Assembly: GCA_039033855.1 (NCBI GenBank)
Contig: JBCCBV010000002.1
Location: 124,001-188,000 of the forward strand
Source of the DNA: JBCCBV01 sp039033855
GTDB lineage: Bacteria > Planctomycetota > Phycisphaerae > Phycisphaerales > Phycisphaeraceae
Length of the DNA: 64,000 bases
Direction of reading: 5' to 3'
Of the stretch, positions 27,422-35,550 are shown piece after piece (within the stretch, counting starts at the first letter, position 1; every line of letters starts with the position of its first letter). Made by a program: the position numbers and the translations under genes. The notes beneath the pieces were generated by a model. The model had not been told where the DNA came from and searched no databases. It worked only from the letters and a program-made list of their open reading frames with translations.

Positions 27422-28087
27422 ATGCACCACGCCGCCCACGACCGCGATGTCTGTTCCCGCCGACCCGGCGCCCGCGCCGTGCGCATGGCCTGCGGGGCCC
27501 TGGCGCTGTGCGTGGCGGTTGCGCCGGCCACCGGCTGCAAAGAGCGTGCGCCCAAGGCCGGCGTGCCCAGCGGGACAGATCGGCAAGTGTCTTCCCAGGC
27601 CCCGGCCCACCCGCTGGAGTCGCTTCACGAGGCCAAGGCCTTCCTGGCGCCGACGCGCAACACCGGCAACGCCGTGAGCGGCGAGGTCTGGTTCCGCGAA
27701 GACCTGAACAACCCCGAGCCCGGGCTCGAGATCACGCTTCGCCTGCAGCACCTCAAGCCCGACGTGCGCTACGCCGTGACGCTGCACGAGTTTGGCGACC
27801 TGTCGACGGCCCAACTCGGCCCAGCGGTACAGACTCTGGTCGAGGACGACCCCGATACGGCCACGGCGGTGGGCCTGCTCACGCCCGTGACGGGCAACGC
27901 CGACCTCGAGCGTTTTCTGACCGTGGAGCTGCCGGGCGCGAGCGTGGGCGGAACCACCCGTCCGATCCTCGGCCGGACGCTGGCGGTGCGCGAATGGCCT
28001 GCTGACGCCGAGCCGGGCGAGCCCCTGGCCGTGGGCGTGGTCGGGCGCGACCAGGCCCTGACCGCGGGGTCGGCGGACGCCCTCTAA
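27422..28087 (+). CDS. Lipoprotein with a degenerate Cu/Zn superoxide dismutase-like domain
   Basis: A 221-residue exported protein. The signal region ends in VAPATGCKE, a plausible lipobox (ATGC). From about residue 80 the text follows the Cu/Zn-SOD fold: GNAVSGEVWFREDL, ITLRLQHLKPDVRYAVTLHEFGDLS and a late ILGRTLAVREWPADAEPGEP. The copper ligands are mostly lost: the H-x-H of the family is T-L-H here, and the later zinc-loop His residues are absent. Dismutase activity is therefore unlikely; a binding or structural role is possible. GGGA precedes the ATG, and TAGACT at 27381-27386 is a good -10 with a normal leader. Confidence 0.6.
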   Translation: MHHAAHDRDVCSRRPGARAVRMACGALALCVAVAPATGCKERAPKAGVPSGTDRQVSSQAPAHPLESLHEAKAFLAPTRNTGNAVSGEVWFREDLNNPEPGLEITLRLQHLKPDVRYAVTLHEFGDLSTAQLGPAVQTLVEDDPDTATAVGLLTPVTGNADLERFLTVELPGASVGGTTRPILGRTLAVREWPADAEPGEPLAVGVVGRDQALTAGSADAL

Positions 28088-28206
28088 ACCCGTAGACCCG
28101 GCGGACCCTCGTTTCGCCCCCTCGGGCTCAGCGTCTGGTTCCAAGGCCGGCCGTTCGATCTTGCATTTCATGCGCCACGCTCACACACGGGCGTTAACGT
28201 CCCCGC

Positions 28207-28887
28207 ATGCAAACCCCGCCCGACCCCGGAACGCCTGGTACTCCCGGAACCCCCGCCCACCCCGGCGCGCCCGACGCCCTCAAGCCCAGGCCCATCGTCC
28301 ACAAGGGCGTGATGCTGGCGTTCCCCACGCCCATCGCGGTGCACCAGTTCCCCGACACCGATGCGCTCAACGCCCACGTCAAGCAGTTTGTGCTGGACTG
28401 GCGCCAGCGCGAGCCCGGCCAACAGCGGAGCAACCGCGGCGGCTGGCACAGCCCCGACAAGCTGCTCCCCGAGCTGGGCGAGCCCTACGCCAACCAACTG
28501 GCCCAGATGTTCCTCGGGCTGGTGCGTCACACCTTCGGCACGCTGATCGAAGGCGAGCCGCAGATCCCCCAGGCCCGCGTCGAGGCGTGGGCCAACGTCA
28601 ACGACCGCGGCGATGTCAACGAGCCCCACATCCACCCGGGCTGCCCGTGGTCGGGGGTGTACTACGTCGATGCCGAGCCGGACAAGGGCGGGCGGCTGTA
28701 TTTCACCGACCCGCGTCCTGCGGCGCTGATGACCCACCACGCGCTGTCGCCCTGGCAGATCAGCAACACACCGAAAATCGAGCCCCGCCCGGGCGTGATG
28801 GTGGTCTTCCCGTCGTTTCTCTATCACGCGGTCGAAGCGCACGACTCAGACCGGCCGCGGATCAGCCTGGCGTTCAACCTGCGGTAA
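28207..28887 (+). CDS. TIGR02466-type putative 2OG-Fe(II) oxygenase
   Basis: A 226-residue protein. After a Pro/Gly/Thr-rich start (residues 1-28) it shows the family plan: LAFPTPIAVHQFPDTDALNA, EAWANVNDRGDVNEPHIHPG with the H-x-H metal ligands, and VVFPSFLYHAVEAH with the distal His, followed by RPRISLAFNL. These jelly-roll proteins are predicted 2-oxoglutarate/iron oxygenases; substrates are unknown. TAACGT ends 6 nt before the ATG and no Shine-Dalgarno is seen (leaderless type). Its 3' end overlaps the convergent surface-protein gene by 14 bp. Confidence 0.75.
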   Translation: MQTPPDPGTPGTPGTPAHPGAPDALKPRPIVHKGVMLAFPTPIAVHQFPDTDALNAHVKQFVLDWRQREPGQQRSNRGGWHSPDKLLPELGEPYANQLAQMFLGLVRHTFGTLIEGEPQIPQARVEAWANVNDRGDVNEPHIHPGCPWSGVYYVDAEPDKGGRLYFTDPRPAALMTHHALSPWQISNTPKIEPRPGVMVVFPSFLYHAVEAHDSDRPRISLAFNLR

Positions 28888-30193
28888 CACGCTCGCGGCG
28901 ACGCGCCATCGAGGCCGCGCCGCCCAAGCCAAGCACCGCCAGCGACGCCGGCTCGGGCACGGCCCCCGGGGCGCTGGAGCCGAAGTGCTGGGCCAGCACG
29001 TCGAAGTCCAGCAGGTCGACCACGCCGTCTGCGTTGAAGTCGCCTTCGGCCGGTCCGGCCCCGGTATTCGAGCCGAAGTGCTGCGCCAGCACATCGAAGT
29101 CCAGCAGGTCCACGAGCCCGTCCCCATTGGCGTCGCCGGGCAGGTCCGGCGGCAGCACCACGGGCGGGCCGACGATCAGGTTGCCGTTGGCCGTCGACCA
29201 GCCCTCTTCGCTGGTGTTGGTCAGCCCGGTCCACGTGTTGAAGTCGAAGAACCCGCCGCGCGTCACCTGCACGGCCTGGATGTTGTCGATCACAAGCGGT
29301 TGGCCGGGCACGATCTGCGACGCCGGCTCGGTGGCCTGGAGGAACCACGCCTCGGCGTTGCTGGGCCCGTACACCCGGCCCAGGCCGGTGGGCTCGATCG
29401 CGATCGCCGACGCTTCTTCCACGCCGACGCCGCGGAACGTGTCGAGACCCTGGTCGAACATCGATCGGGCCAGGAAGCCGGCCAGGCGGCCCTCGCGGTT
29501 GCGCTCGACGAAGTGGCTGTCGGTGATCACGCCGTCGAGAAAAGGCGTTTCGAGGAAGTCGTGGTCCAGCGTGGCGAACTGGTTGAACGGGTCGTCGAGC
29601 ATCTCATCCGAAAACACCGTGCCGTTGGCGGCGCTAAAGCCGCTCGACCCCAGGATCGCCAGGCCGGCCGAGGTCCCGCCGATCGGCTTACCCGCCGCGA
29701 TGTGGGCGTTGAGCGTGGTCTCGACGGCCGTGCCCTGCCAGAGATCGTAGTAGTCGTCCTGGTCGCCCCCGGCGATAAAAATTGCGTCAGCATTCGCCAA
29801 AACGTTGAGCACAAACGCGTTTGACGACGCCGACGAGCGGTTGAAAACAATCGTTTCCACCGAGTTGGGCTGCGTGCCGCCGACGTCGCTGAACAGGTAG
29901 TCGTTGTACCCGTCGGACCCCGACGCGCGGATCACAACAACATCCCCCCCGTTGGCCCACTGGTTGAACCGGGCCATGGCCGAGTTTGAGTCGCTGCCGC
30001 CGCCGGCCAACAACACGCCGCCCAGCGTGTCTGGGGTGACGTTCGAGGCGCTCCCGGTCAGGTAGTAGTCGTAGCTCTGGGCCGAGGCCTGCGTCCCGGG
30101 CCCCGCGGCCCCGAGCAGGCCGCAAAGCAGCGCACTGGCCGCCCCACAGCGCAGAACGCCCCCCGAACTCCCCGGCATGGTCTGATCTGTCAT
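28874..30193 (-). CDS. Secreted cyanophycinase-like (S51) protein with dockerin repeats and PEP-CTERM anchor
   Basis: A 439-residue exported protein. A signal peptide ends near TQASAQS. The catalytic half resembles cyanophycinase, a peptidase S51 relative: FIAGGDQDDYYDLW, the nucleophile elbow GKPIGGTSAGLAILG with its Ser, and TDSHFVERNREGRLAGFLAR. Two dockerin-like EF-hand repeats follow (GDANGDGLVDLLDFDVLAQH and GDFNADGVVDLLDFDVLAQH), then a PEP-CTERM signal (VPEPASLAVLGLG, Arg-rich tail). So a hydrolase for a cyanophycin-like or isopeptide substrate is probably displayed at the cell surface. Substrate is inferred only from family. ATG 30193 has a GGAG-type site. Confidence 0.8.
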   Translation of the reverse strand: MTDQTMPGSSGGVLRCGAASALLCGLLGAAGPGTQASAQSYDYYLTGSASNVTPDTLGGVLLAGGGSDSNSAMARFNQWANGGDVVVIRASGSDGYNDYLFSDVGGTQPNSVETIVFNRSSASSNAFVLNVLANADAIFIAGGDQDDYYDLWQGTAVETTLNAHIAAGKPIGGTSAGLAILGSSGFSAANGTVFSDEMLDDPFNQFATLDHDFLETPFLDGVITDSHFVERNREGRLAGFLARSMFDQGLDTFRGVGVEEASAIAIEPTGLGRVYGPSNAEAWFLQATEPASQIVPGQPLVIDNIQAVQVTRGGFFDFNTWTGLTNTSEEGWSTANGNLIVGPPVVLPPDLPGDANGDGLVDLLDFDVLAQHFGSNTGAGPAEGDFNADGVVDLLDFDVLAQHFGSSAPGAVPEPASLAVLGLGGAASMARRRERVTAG

Positions 30194-30258
30194 CACACAG
30201 CTCCGACTCGCACAGCCGAACACCATAAGCAAGTCTAATCGTAAGTCGAGGCCCGGGC

Positions 30259-30293
30259 GAAAAAAAAGCCCGAGGCGGGTGGCCTCGGGCTTT
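30259..30293 (-). terminator. Rho-independent terminator of the fasciclin gene
   Basis: A perfect 12-bp stem (AAAGCCCGAGGC, 30265-30276, with GCCTCGGGCTTT, 30282-30293) and a 5-base loop. On the minus strand it is followed by a run of Ts (the A-run at 30260-30267), 22 bp after the fasciclin stop. This is the clearest terminator in the window. Confidence 0.9.
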
Positions 30294-30314
30294 GAATCGC
30301 AAATAAACGTCGTT

Positions 30315-30851
30315 TTAGGCGTCGCTGGGGGGCAGCAGCACCGCGTCGATGACGTGGATCACGCCGTTGGTCGCTTCGACGTCGGCCTGGATGACCGAGG
30401 CGCCGTTGACGGTGATGCCGCTGTCGCTGGCTTCGATATCAACCGAGGCACCGTTGAGCGTTTCCGCGGTGTCCAGGGTCGCCACGGTGCCCGACATCAC
30501 CTTGCCCGAAACCACGTGGTAAAGGAGCACGGCCTTGAGGGTTTCCTTGTTCTCGGGCAACAGCAGGCTTTCCACCGTGCCGGGCGGGAGCGCGGCGAAA
30601 GCCTCGTCGGTCGGGGCCAGCACCGTGAACGGGCCCGGGCCCGACAGCGTTTCGGCCAGGCCGGCCGCCTGGGCCGCCGCGAGCAGCGTGTTGAAGGCGC
30701 CCGCTTCGGAGGCGGTTTCAACGATGTTCTTGGTCAGTTCCGGGGCCGCGGCCATCGTGCAGCCGCAGGTGTCGCAAGCCACGGCCGAGGGGGCCCAAAC
30801 CGAAAACGCGCCCGCAAGCGCCGCTGCCAAAACCTTGGTTCGTCCGTTCAT
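30315..30851 (-). CDS. Secreted fasciclin-domain protein
   Basis: A 178-residue protein: a signal peptide (MNGRTKVLAAALAGAFSVWA, cut after SAVA), a short Cys-rich start (CDTCGCTM), then one FAS1 domain with both conserved boxes (FTVLAPTDEAFAALPPGTV and, at the end, TNGVIHVIDAVLLP) and the central LLYHVVSGKV. Fasciclin domains mediate adhesion in the cell envelope or matrix. AGAGGAAG is a strong ribosome-binding site. The transcript ends at a clear terminator. Confidence 0.9.
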   Translation of the reverse strand: MNGRTKVLAAALAGAFSVWAPSAVACDTCGCTMAAAPELTKNIVETASEAGAFNTLLAAAQAAGLAETLSGPGPFTVLAPTDEAFAALPPGTVESLLLPENKETLKAVLLYHVVSGKVMSGTVATLDTAETLNGASVDIEASDSGITVNGASVIQADVEATNGVIHVIDAVLLPPSDA

Positions 30852-31074
30852 CGTGCTTCCTCTTTCAAGTTTCAGGAAGGAAAATCGTGTTTGACCCGCG
30901 TCACTATGACCCGGGAGTCGGGTATGAATTCGCACCGGCAGCGATCTCGGATTCGTCTCGTGGCGATTTTTCCGAAACCAGCTCAAGCCTACGCCACGGC
31001 TATGGTGACGTCCGGGCACGGCCTTGCGTCATGGCATGCCTGATTCGCGTAAGCCCAGGGCGCCACGCACCGTC

Positions 31075-31425
31075 ATGCACTTGCACAGTCGATCTCTGCA
31101 ATTCGTCCGCGGCATTGGTTTGGTGGAAGGCATCAGCTTTCTGTTGCTGTTGCTGGTGGCGATGCCGTTGAAGTACGCCGCGGGCTACCCCCAGGCGGTC
31201 AGTGCGGTCGGCATGGGGCACGGGCTGCTGTTCATCGCCTACGTCGCGGCGCTGGCGTATGCCTGGGCCATGGCGGGCCTGCCCACCCGGTGGGCGTGGT
31301 ACGGCGTACTCGCGGCCGTCTTGCCCGCCGGGCCGTTCATCTACGACGCCAAGCTGAAGAAACGCTTCGCCAACCCCCAAGACGACGCCTGCGCCTCCGA
31401 CCCGACTTCGACCGACGAGCCGTAA
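31075..31425 (+). CDS. DUF3817 membrane protein
   Basis: A small membrane protein (116 residues from the ATG at 31075). Three transmembrane helices and the DUF3817 hallmark GLVEGISFLLLLLVAMPLKY are visible, with KLKKRF closing the domain. Function unknown. In-frame starts at 31036 (ATG) and 31024 (TTG) would add 13-17 residues; none has a good ribosome site. It is followed after 2 bp by the VOC-family gene, so they form an operon. Confidence 0.8.
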   Translation: MHLHSRSLQFVRGIGLVEGISFLLLLLVAMPLKYAAGYPQAVSAVGMGHGLLFIAYVAALAYAWAMAGLPTRWAWYGVLAAVLPAGPFIYDAKLKKRFANPQDDACASDPTSTDEP

Positions 31426-31427
31426 CC

Positions 31428-31910
31428 ATGACGCCACCGCCCAACCATTCGCCCGCGCCCGCTCGCTTGCACCACGTGGCCATCGCGTCGTCTGACTTGG
31501 ACCGATCGCTCCGGGCGTACCGCGACGGCCTGCACCTGACGCCGCGCTACACCTTCGCGTTCCCCGGCGGGCAGGCGGTGATTCTGGCGTCCGGCCCGAC
31601 CGCCGAGCACACCTGCCTGGAGATCTTCTCGCGCGACAACGCCCAGGACCTCTCGCCCGAAGCCCGCCTGCTGCACCTGTGCCTGGCCGTGCCCGATGTC
31701 GACGCCTTGTACGCCCACGCCCTGCAGCACGGCTTCACCGTCCAGAAAGAACCCTGGACCGCCGAGCACGCCAACCTGGCCGCCCAAGAAGACTCGAGCC
31801 TGCCCAAGACCTTCGCCTGCCGGCTGGGCTTCCTGCATGGGCCCGACGGCGAGATCGTCGAACTGTTCTGCGATCAGTCGCGCGACGAAGCACAAGAGCC
31901 CAGCGCATGA
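31428..31910 (+). CDS. VOC-superfamily (glyoxalase-like) protein
   Basis: A 160-residue protein with the glyoxalase/bleomycin-resistance fold: ARLHHVAIASSDLDRSLRAY at the start, RLLHLCLAVPDVDALYAHAL in the middle and FLHGPDGEIVELF at the end, the last supplying the usual metal-binding Glu. His in the first strand and His in the second are also present. Substrate unknown. It sits between the DUF3817 gene and a lipoprotein gene with which it overlaps by 4 bp. Confidence 0.82.
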   Translation: MTPPPNHSPAPARLHHVAIASSDLDRSLRAYRDGLHLTPRYTFAFPGGQAVILASGPTAEHTCLEIFSRDNAQDLSPEARLLHLCLAVPDVDALYAHALQHGFTVQKEPWTAEHANLAAQEDSSLPKTFACRLGFLHGPDGEIVELFCDQSRDEAQEPSA

Positions 31911-32590
31911 CCGGCCCAACCCGCCGAACCCAAACCCGGGGCCGGCGCGTCTACGCGGGCCTCGCCGGGGTTCTGTGGCTGACCTGTGCCGTCGGCTGCG
32001 CCAAGACCTACGTCGGCCTGGACCCGGATATCGACGCCAAAGTCGTGGTCGAAGCCAAATACGACGCCAAAAAACGTGTGCTGTCCACCAAGTCCGACGC
32101 CGACATCTTTCCCATCTACGGCGTGGCGATCCGCGACGCCCAAGGCGACCTGCACAACCCCATCGTCGCCACCCGAGGCCCGCGCGAACGGCGCGGGGGC
32201 GTGAACCTGGGCGTCGGCCTGGGCATCGGCATCCCCATCGGGTCGGTATCGGTCGGGCCGGGCATCGGACTGGGGGCGCCCATCGGCGGGCGCATCGTGC
32301 CGGGGCCGGTGAACGCACGCTTCAACCAGCCCCCCGCCGACCTCCAACCCTGGACGCTCGTGGTGATCCTCGAAACCGAGCCGCCGCGCACCGTGCTCGT
32401 GCCGCTCGGCAAGGTGGACAAGAGTGAAGACCTCCCACCGGGGCACGACTACGGGCAGGACGCCGTGCGCATCGAGACCTGGAAGCTGGTGGATGGCTCC
32501 GAGCAACGCTTCGTTGTGCTTGAGCCCCAAGGCGAGCCGCCCGGCTACCAAGCTTTGTCTGAAGACAACACAGACGATCCGAGTTCCTAA
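31907..32590 (+). CDS. Lipoprotein of unknown function with a glycine-rich hydrophobic segment
   Basis: A 227-residue predicted lipoprotein: basic start, hydrophobic stretch, lipobox AVGC near residue 28. The mature part begins KTYVGLDPDIDAKVVVEAKY. A Gly/Val/Ile-rich stretch (GVGLGIGIPIGSVSVGPGIG) near residues 102-126 could lie in or on the membrane or form turns. No family recognised. ATG overlaps the previous stop (ATGA). Confidence 0.65.
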   Translation: MTGPTRRTQTRGRRVYAGLAGVLWLTCAVGCAKTYVGLDPDIDAKVVVEAKYDAKKRVLSTKSDADIFPIYGVAIRDAQGDLHNPIVATRGPRERRGGVNLGVGLGIGIPIGSVSVGPGIGLGAPIGGRIVPGPVNARFNQPPADLQPWTLVVILETEPPRTVLVPLGKVDKSEDLPPGHDYGQDAVRIETWKLVDGSEQRFVVLEPQGEPPGYQALSEDNTDDPSS

Positions 32591-32600
32591 AGAACGAAGA

Positions 32601-33788
32601 TCAAGGCGGGGCCGCCGCGCCCCCTACGATACGGCGGCGCATCTCGGCGTAGCGCTCGGCCGCCACGTCGTCGCCAGACGCCCGCGCATGCGCCTCGGCC
32701 CGTTCGAGCAGCCCTGCGTCCGCGGGCAACCGCACCGCAAGGTCCATGTAAAAACGCGATGCGCGTCCGGGCTCACCCAGGTCTTGCGCGGTTTGCTCGA
32801 CAATATCGCAAGATGCCGGCAACGCCCGGGCTTCGTCGGGCAGCGACTCGACCAGCGACCACGCGCTCGCGGGATCGCCGCGGCGCAACGCGCCACGGGC
32901 CTGAGCCAAGCGGTACGACCACACCGACTCGGGCTCGATGCCCCGGGCCTCGCCCCAGCGCACGGCCGCCGACCACAGCTCCGCCGCCCGGCCGTGCCGG
33001 CCCAGGCGCGACTCCGCCTCCGCCCACGCCGACAGCAGACGCGGCTCGGTGGCATCGACCTCCGCGCCTCGGGCGTAGGCCTGCACCGCGTCGTCCAATC
33101 GACCCTCGCCCGCGCGGGCCAGCCCGAGCGCCAACCACCGATCCAACCGGCCGTCCGACAGCGCGATCGCCGAGGTGTACGCCTGCGCCGCCTCGTCGGG
33201 GTGGCCGGCCTGCATCCACAGCGCGCCGATCAGGTCGAACAGCGCCGGGTCGTCGGCCCGGATCGACGTGGCTTGGGTAAACGAAGCCCGGGCACCCTCG
33301 CGGTCCCCGCGCGTCAGCCGCATCTGGCCGTTGAGCACCCAGGCTTCGACCGACTCGGGCGTCCGCTCGAGCAACCCGTCGGACTCGCTCAGCAGCAATG
33401 CGGCGTCCGAGCCCGACTCGAGCGCATCGTGAAACCGGTAACGCAGGTCGCGCAATTGCACGGCGTCGCGCAGCGCCGCCACCTCCGCATCCTCCGGGGC
33501 CAGTCGGGCGAGGTCGCGCAGGTCGGCCAGGAGCGCCGCCCGCCCATCGGGGTCGGGCTCGCCACGCCGGGCCGAATCGACCAGCGCCGCGTCCCGGGCC
33601 CGCAGCTCGGCCAGCACCGCGGCCACGTCTACCGGCGAGGCGTCCCGCGCCCGCAGCGCCACCACGATGAGCGCCGCCGCCAAGGCCAGCACCGCCGACA
33701 CGGCCAGCACCGCCGCCCATCGACCGCGGCGCGGGGTCGCAACCGGGGCTTCAGGATCACGGGGTTGCGGGTGGGGGGAGGGCTTCAC
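32601..33788 (-). CDS. Membrane-anchored TPR protein
   Basis: A 395-residue protein: a cytoplasmic tail of about 22 residues, one transmembrane helix (WAAVLAVSAVLALAAALIVV) and then a long tetratricopeptide array over residues 110-390 (AWVLNGQMRLTRGDREGARA; LWMQAGHPDEAAQAYTSAIA; LARAGEGRLDDAVQAYARGA). TPR arrays serve as protein-binding scaffolds; the partner is unknown. The start is GTG at 33788. TAGGAT ends 6 nt before it, overlapping the opposite promoter. Confidence 0.75.
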   Translation of the reverse strand: MKPSPHPQPRDPEAPVATPRRGRWAAVLAVSAVLALAAALIVVALRARDASPVDVAAVLAELRARDAALVDSARRGEPDPDGRAALLADLRDLARLAPEDAEVAALRDAVQLRDLRYRFHDALESGSDAALLLSESDGLLERTPESVEAWVLNGQMRLTRGDREGARASFTQATSIRADDPALFDLIGALWMQAGHPDEAAQAYTSAIALSDGRLDRWLALGLARAGEGRLDDAVQAYARGAEVDATEPRLLSAWAEAESRLGRHGRAAELWSAAVRWGEARGIEPESVWSYRLAQARGALRRGDPASAWSLVESLPDEARALPASCDIVEQTAQDLGEPGRASRFYMDLAVRLPADAGLLERAEAHARASGDDVAAERYAEMRRRIVGGAAAPP

Positions 33789-33794
33789 GCGATG

Positions 33795-33804
33795 ATCCTA
33801 CGAT
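33795..33804. promoter_or_regulatory. Overlapping divergent -10 elements
   Basis: ATCCTACGAT holds TAGGAT for the minus-strand TPR gene (33795-33800) and TACGAT for the plus-strand T-fold gene (33799-33804), sharing the central TA. Each hexamer ends exactly 6 nt before its GTG start. Only 22 bp separate the two start codons, so both mRNAs should be leaderless, and each -35 region would lie inside the other gene. Confidence 0.65.
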
Positions 33805-33810
33805 CACGCC

Positions 33811-34674
33811 GTGCTCGAACTCTGCCGAACCGTGCGATTCTGTCTCTCGGCCGACCCCGCGTCGCTGAGCCGCCCGCGCCGCAACAACCACTCGGCCTGG
33901 CCGGCGCCGCGCGGGCTCGACCGTTATTACGAGCTCACCGTGGCCTGCCGGGGGACCGCCGACCCGCAGACCGGCTACTTCATGAACATCAAGCGGATCG
34001 ACCAGGCGGTGCGCACCGCCGCGCTGCCGGCCCTGCAACGCCGCATCCAAAGCGAATCCGCCGCCGCCACCGCCCCGCTGGGCGACGTGCTGCGCGAACT
34101 GCTCACGGCTTTGGACCCCGAGCTCGACCGCAGCGTGGCCTGGATCGAACTCGCCCTGACCCCCCGCATCCGCCTGGCCCTGCGAGCCCACGACATGGAC
34201 CACACCCTGATCCGCCAGCAGTACGAGTTTTCCGCCGCCCACCGCCTGCACGCCGCCGGCCTGTCCGACGACGAAAACCGGGCCGTGTTCGGCAAGTGCA
34301 ACAACCCCGCCGGCCACGGGCACAACTACAAGCTCGAGGTCGCCATCCGCAGCCCCATCGACCCGCAAGGCCGGCCGCTGGACATCGACGCCCTCGACGC
34401 CGCCGTGGACGACCTGGCCATCGAACGCCTGGACCACAAACACCTGAACCAGGACGTGGCCGAGTTCGCCAAGCTCAACCCGTCGGTCGAGCACATCGCC
34501 CGGGTCATCTGGGGCTGGCTCCACGGCCGGATGCCCGGCGGCGCCCACCTCGAAGAAGTGCGCGTCTGGGAAACCGGCAAGACCTCCTGCGCCTACCGCG
34601 GGGCTGAACACGGCGACACCAACGCCACCCCCCCCGCCACGAACCGGGCCCAGGCCTCCTCGGCCCCCGCTTGA
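33811..34674 (+). CDS. Tandem 6-pyruvoyl-tetrahydropterin synthase / QueD-like protein
   Basis: A 287-residue protein that looks like two T-fold halves. The C-terminal half (from about residue 134) is a normal 6-carboxy-tetrahydropterin synthase: YEFSAAHRLHAAG, GKCNNPAGHGHNYKLEV with zinc-binding His residues and the catalytic Cys, and the late VRVWETGKTSCAY with the substrate-binding Glu. The N-terminal half (FCLSADPASLSRPRRNNHSA onward) keeps the rough spacing but not the metal ligands, so it is probably structural. Likely role: queuosine or pterin biosynthesis. Start GTG 33811, leaderless type. Confidence 0.8.
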   Translation: MLELCRTVRFCLSADPASLSRPRRNNHSAWPAPRGLDRYYELTVACRGTADPQTGYFMNIKRIDQAVRTAALPALQRRIQSESAAATAPLGDVLRELLTALDPELDRSVAWIELALTPRIRLALRAHDMDHTLIRQQYEFSAAHRLHAAGLSDDENRAVFGKCNNPAGHGHNYKLEVAIRSPIDPQGRPLDIDALDAAVDDLAIERLDHKHLNQDVAEFAKLNPSVEHIARVIWGWLHGRMPGGAHLEEVRVWETGKTSCAYRGAEHGDTNATPPATNRAQASSAPA

Positions 34675-34748
34675 GCTTGCCCCCGACGTCGCGCTCGCCC
34701 TGCGCGCCACCTCTCGCCCTGCCCCGCGCCCCGCTAGGCTCGCCCCGC

Positions 34749-35486
34749 GTGTACATCCTCAAAGCCCACAACCTCGTCAAGACGTACGCCAAGCGCACCG
34801 TCGTCGACCAAGTCAGCTTCGACGTGGCCGAGGGCGAGATCGTCGGCCTGCTCGGCCGCAACGGCGCCGGCAAGACCACCAGCTTCCGCATGACCATGGG
34901 CATGGTCACCCCCGACCAGGGGCAGGTGCTGTTCAACGGCCACGACGTGTCCAAACTCCCGATGTACCAGCGGGCCCGCCGGGGCATGGGGTACCTGGCC
35001 CAGGAGCCGTCGGTCTTCCAAAAGCTGACCGCCGAACAGAACCTGATGGCCATCCTCGAAACCACCCCACTCAGCCGGGCCGAGCAGAAAAGCCGCGCGT
35101 CGGAGCTGTTGGCCCAGTTCGACCTGGCCAAGAACCGCAAGCAGCAGGCCCGCACGCTGTCCGGCGGCGAACGCCGGAAGCTCGAAATCGCCCGCGCGCT
35201 CATCACCGACCCCACGCTGATCTTGCTCGATGAGCCCTTCGCCGGCGTCGATCCGGTGGCCGTCGAAGAACTGCAAGACGAAATCCGCCGGCTACGCGAC
35301 GAACTCGAAATCGCCATGCTGGTCACCGACCACAACGTGCACCACATTTTGGCGGTGTGCGACCGTGTGTACGTCATCAGCCAGGGCAAGGTGTTCGCCG
35401 AGGGCACGCCCAAAGAAATCGTCGAGAACGAAAAAGTCCGGCAGACCTACCTGGGCAACACCTTCAAGGCCGACAGCTTCGCCTGA
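34749..35486 (+). CDS. lptB: LptB-type ABC transporter ATPase
   Basis: A 245-residue ATPase: Walker A GRNGAGKTT, Q-loop YLAQEPSVFQ, signature LSGGERRKLEIARAL, Walker B LILLDEPFAGVDP, switch His in VTDHNVH. The text VYVISQGKVFAEGTPKEIVE and the C-terminal VRQTYLGNTF are characteristic of LptB, which powers lipopolysaccharide export with LptFGC; no other lpt genes are in the window. Start GTG 34749, with TAGGCT ending 8 nt upstream and no Shine-Dalgarno. Confidence 0.88.
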   Translation: MYILKAHNLVKTYAKRTVVDQVSFDVAEGEIVGLLGRNGAGKTTSFRMTMGMVTPDQGQVLFNGHDVSKLPMYQRARRGMGYLAQEPSVFQKLTAEQNLMAILETTPLSRAEQKSRASELLAQFDLAKNRKQQARTLSGGERRKLEIARALITDPTLILLDEPFAGVDPVAVEELQDEIRRLRDELEIAMLVTDHNVHHILAVCDRVYVISQGKVFAEGTPKEIVENEKVRQTYLGNTFKADSFA

Positions 35487-35550
35487 CCCAGCCTTGGATG
35501 CAGAACCCGCCCGCCGCGCCTCCGGCCCGCCTGCCGCTACCCTCCGCCCC

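Noticed and set aside
28874..29824. Plus-strand open frames opposite the cyanophycinase-like gene
   Set aside because: Repeated text in them only mirrors the dockerin repeats of the real minus-strand gene.
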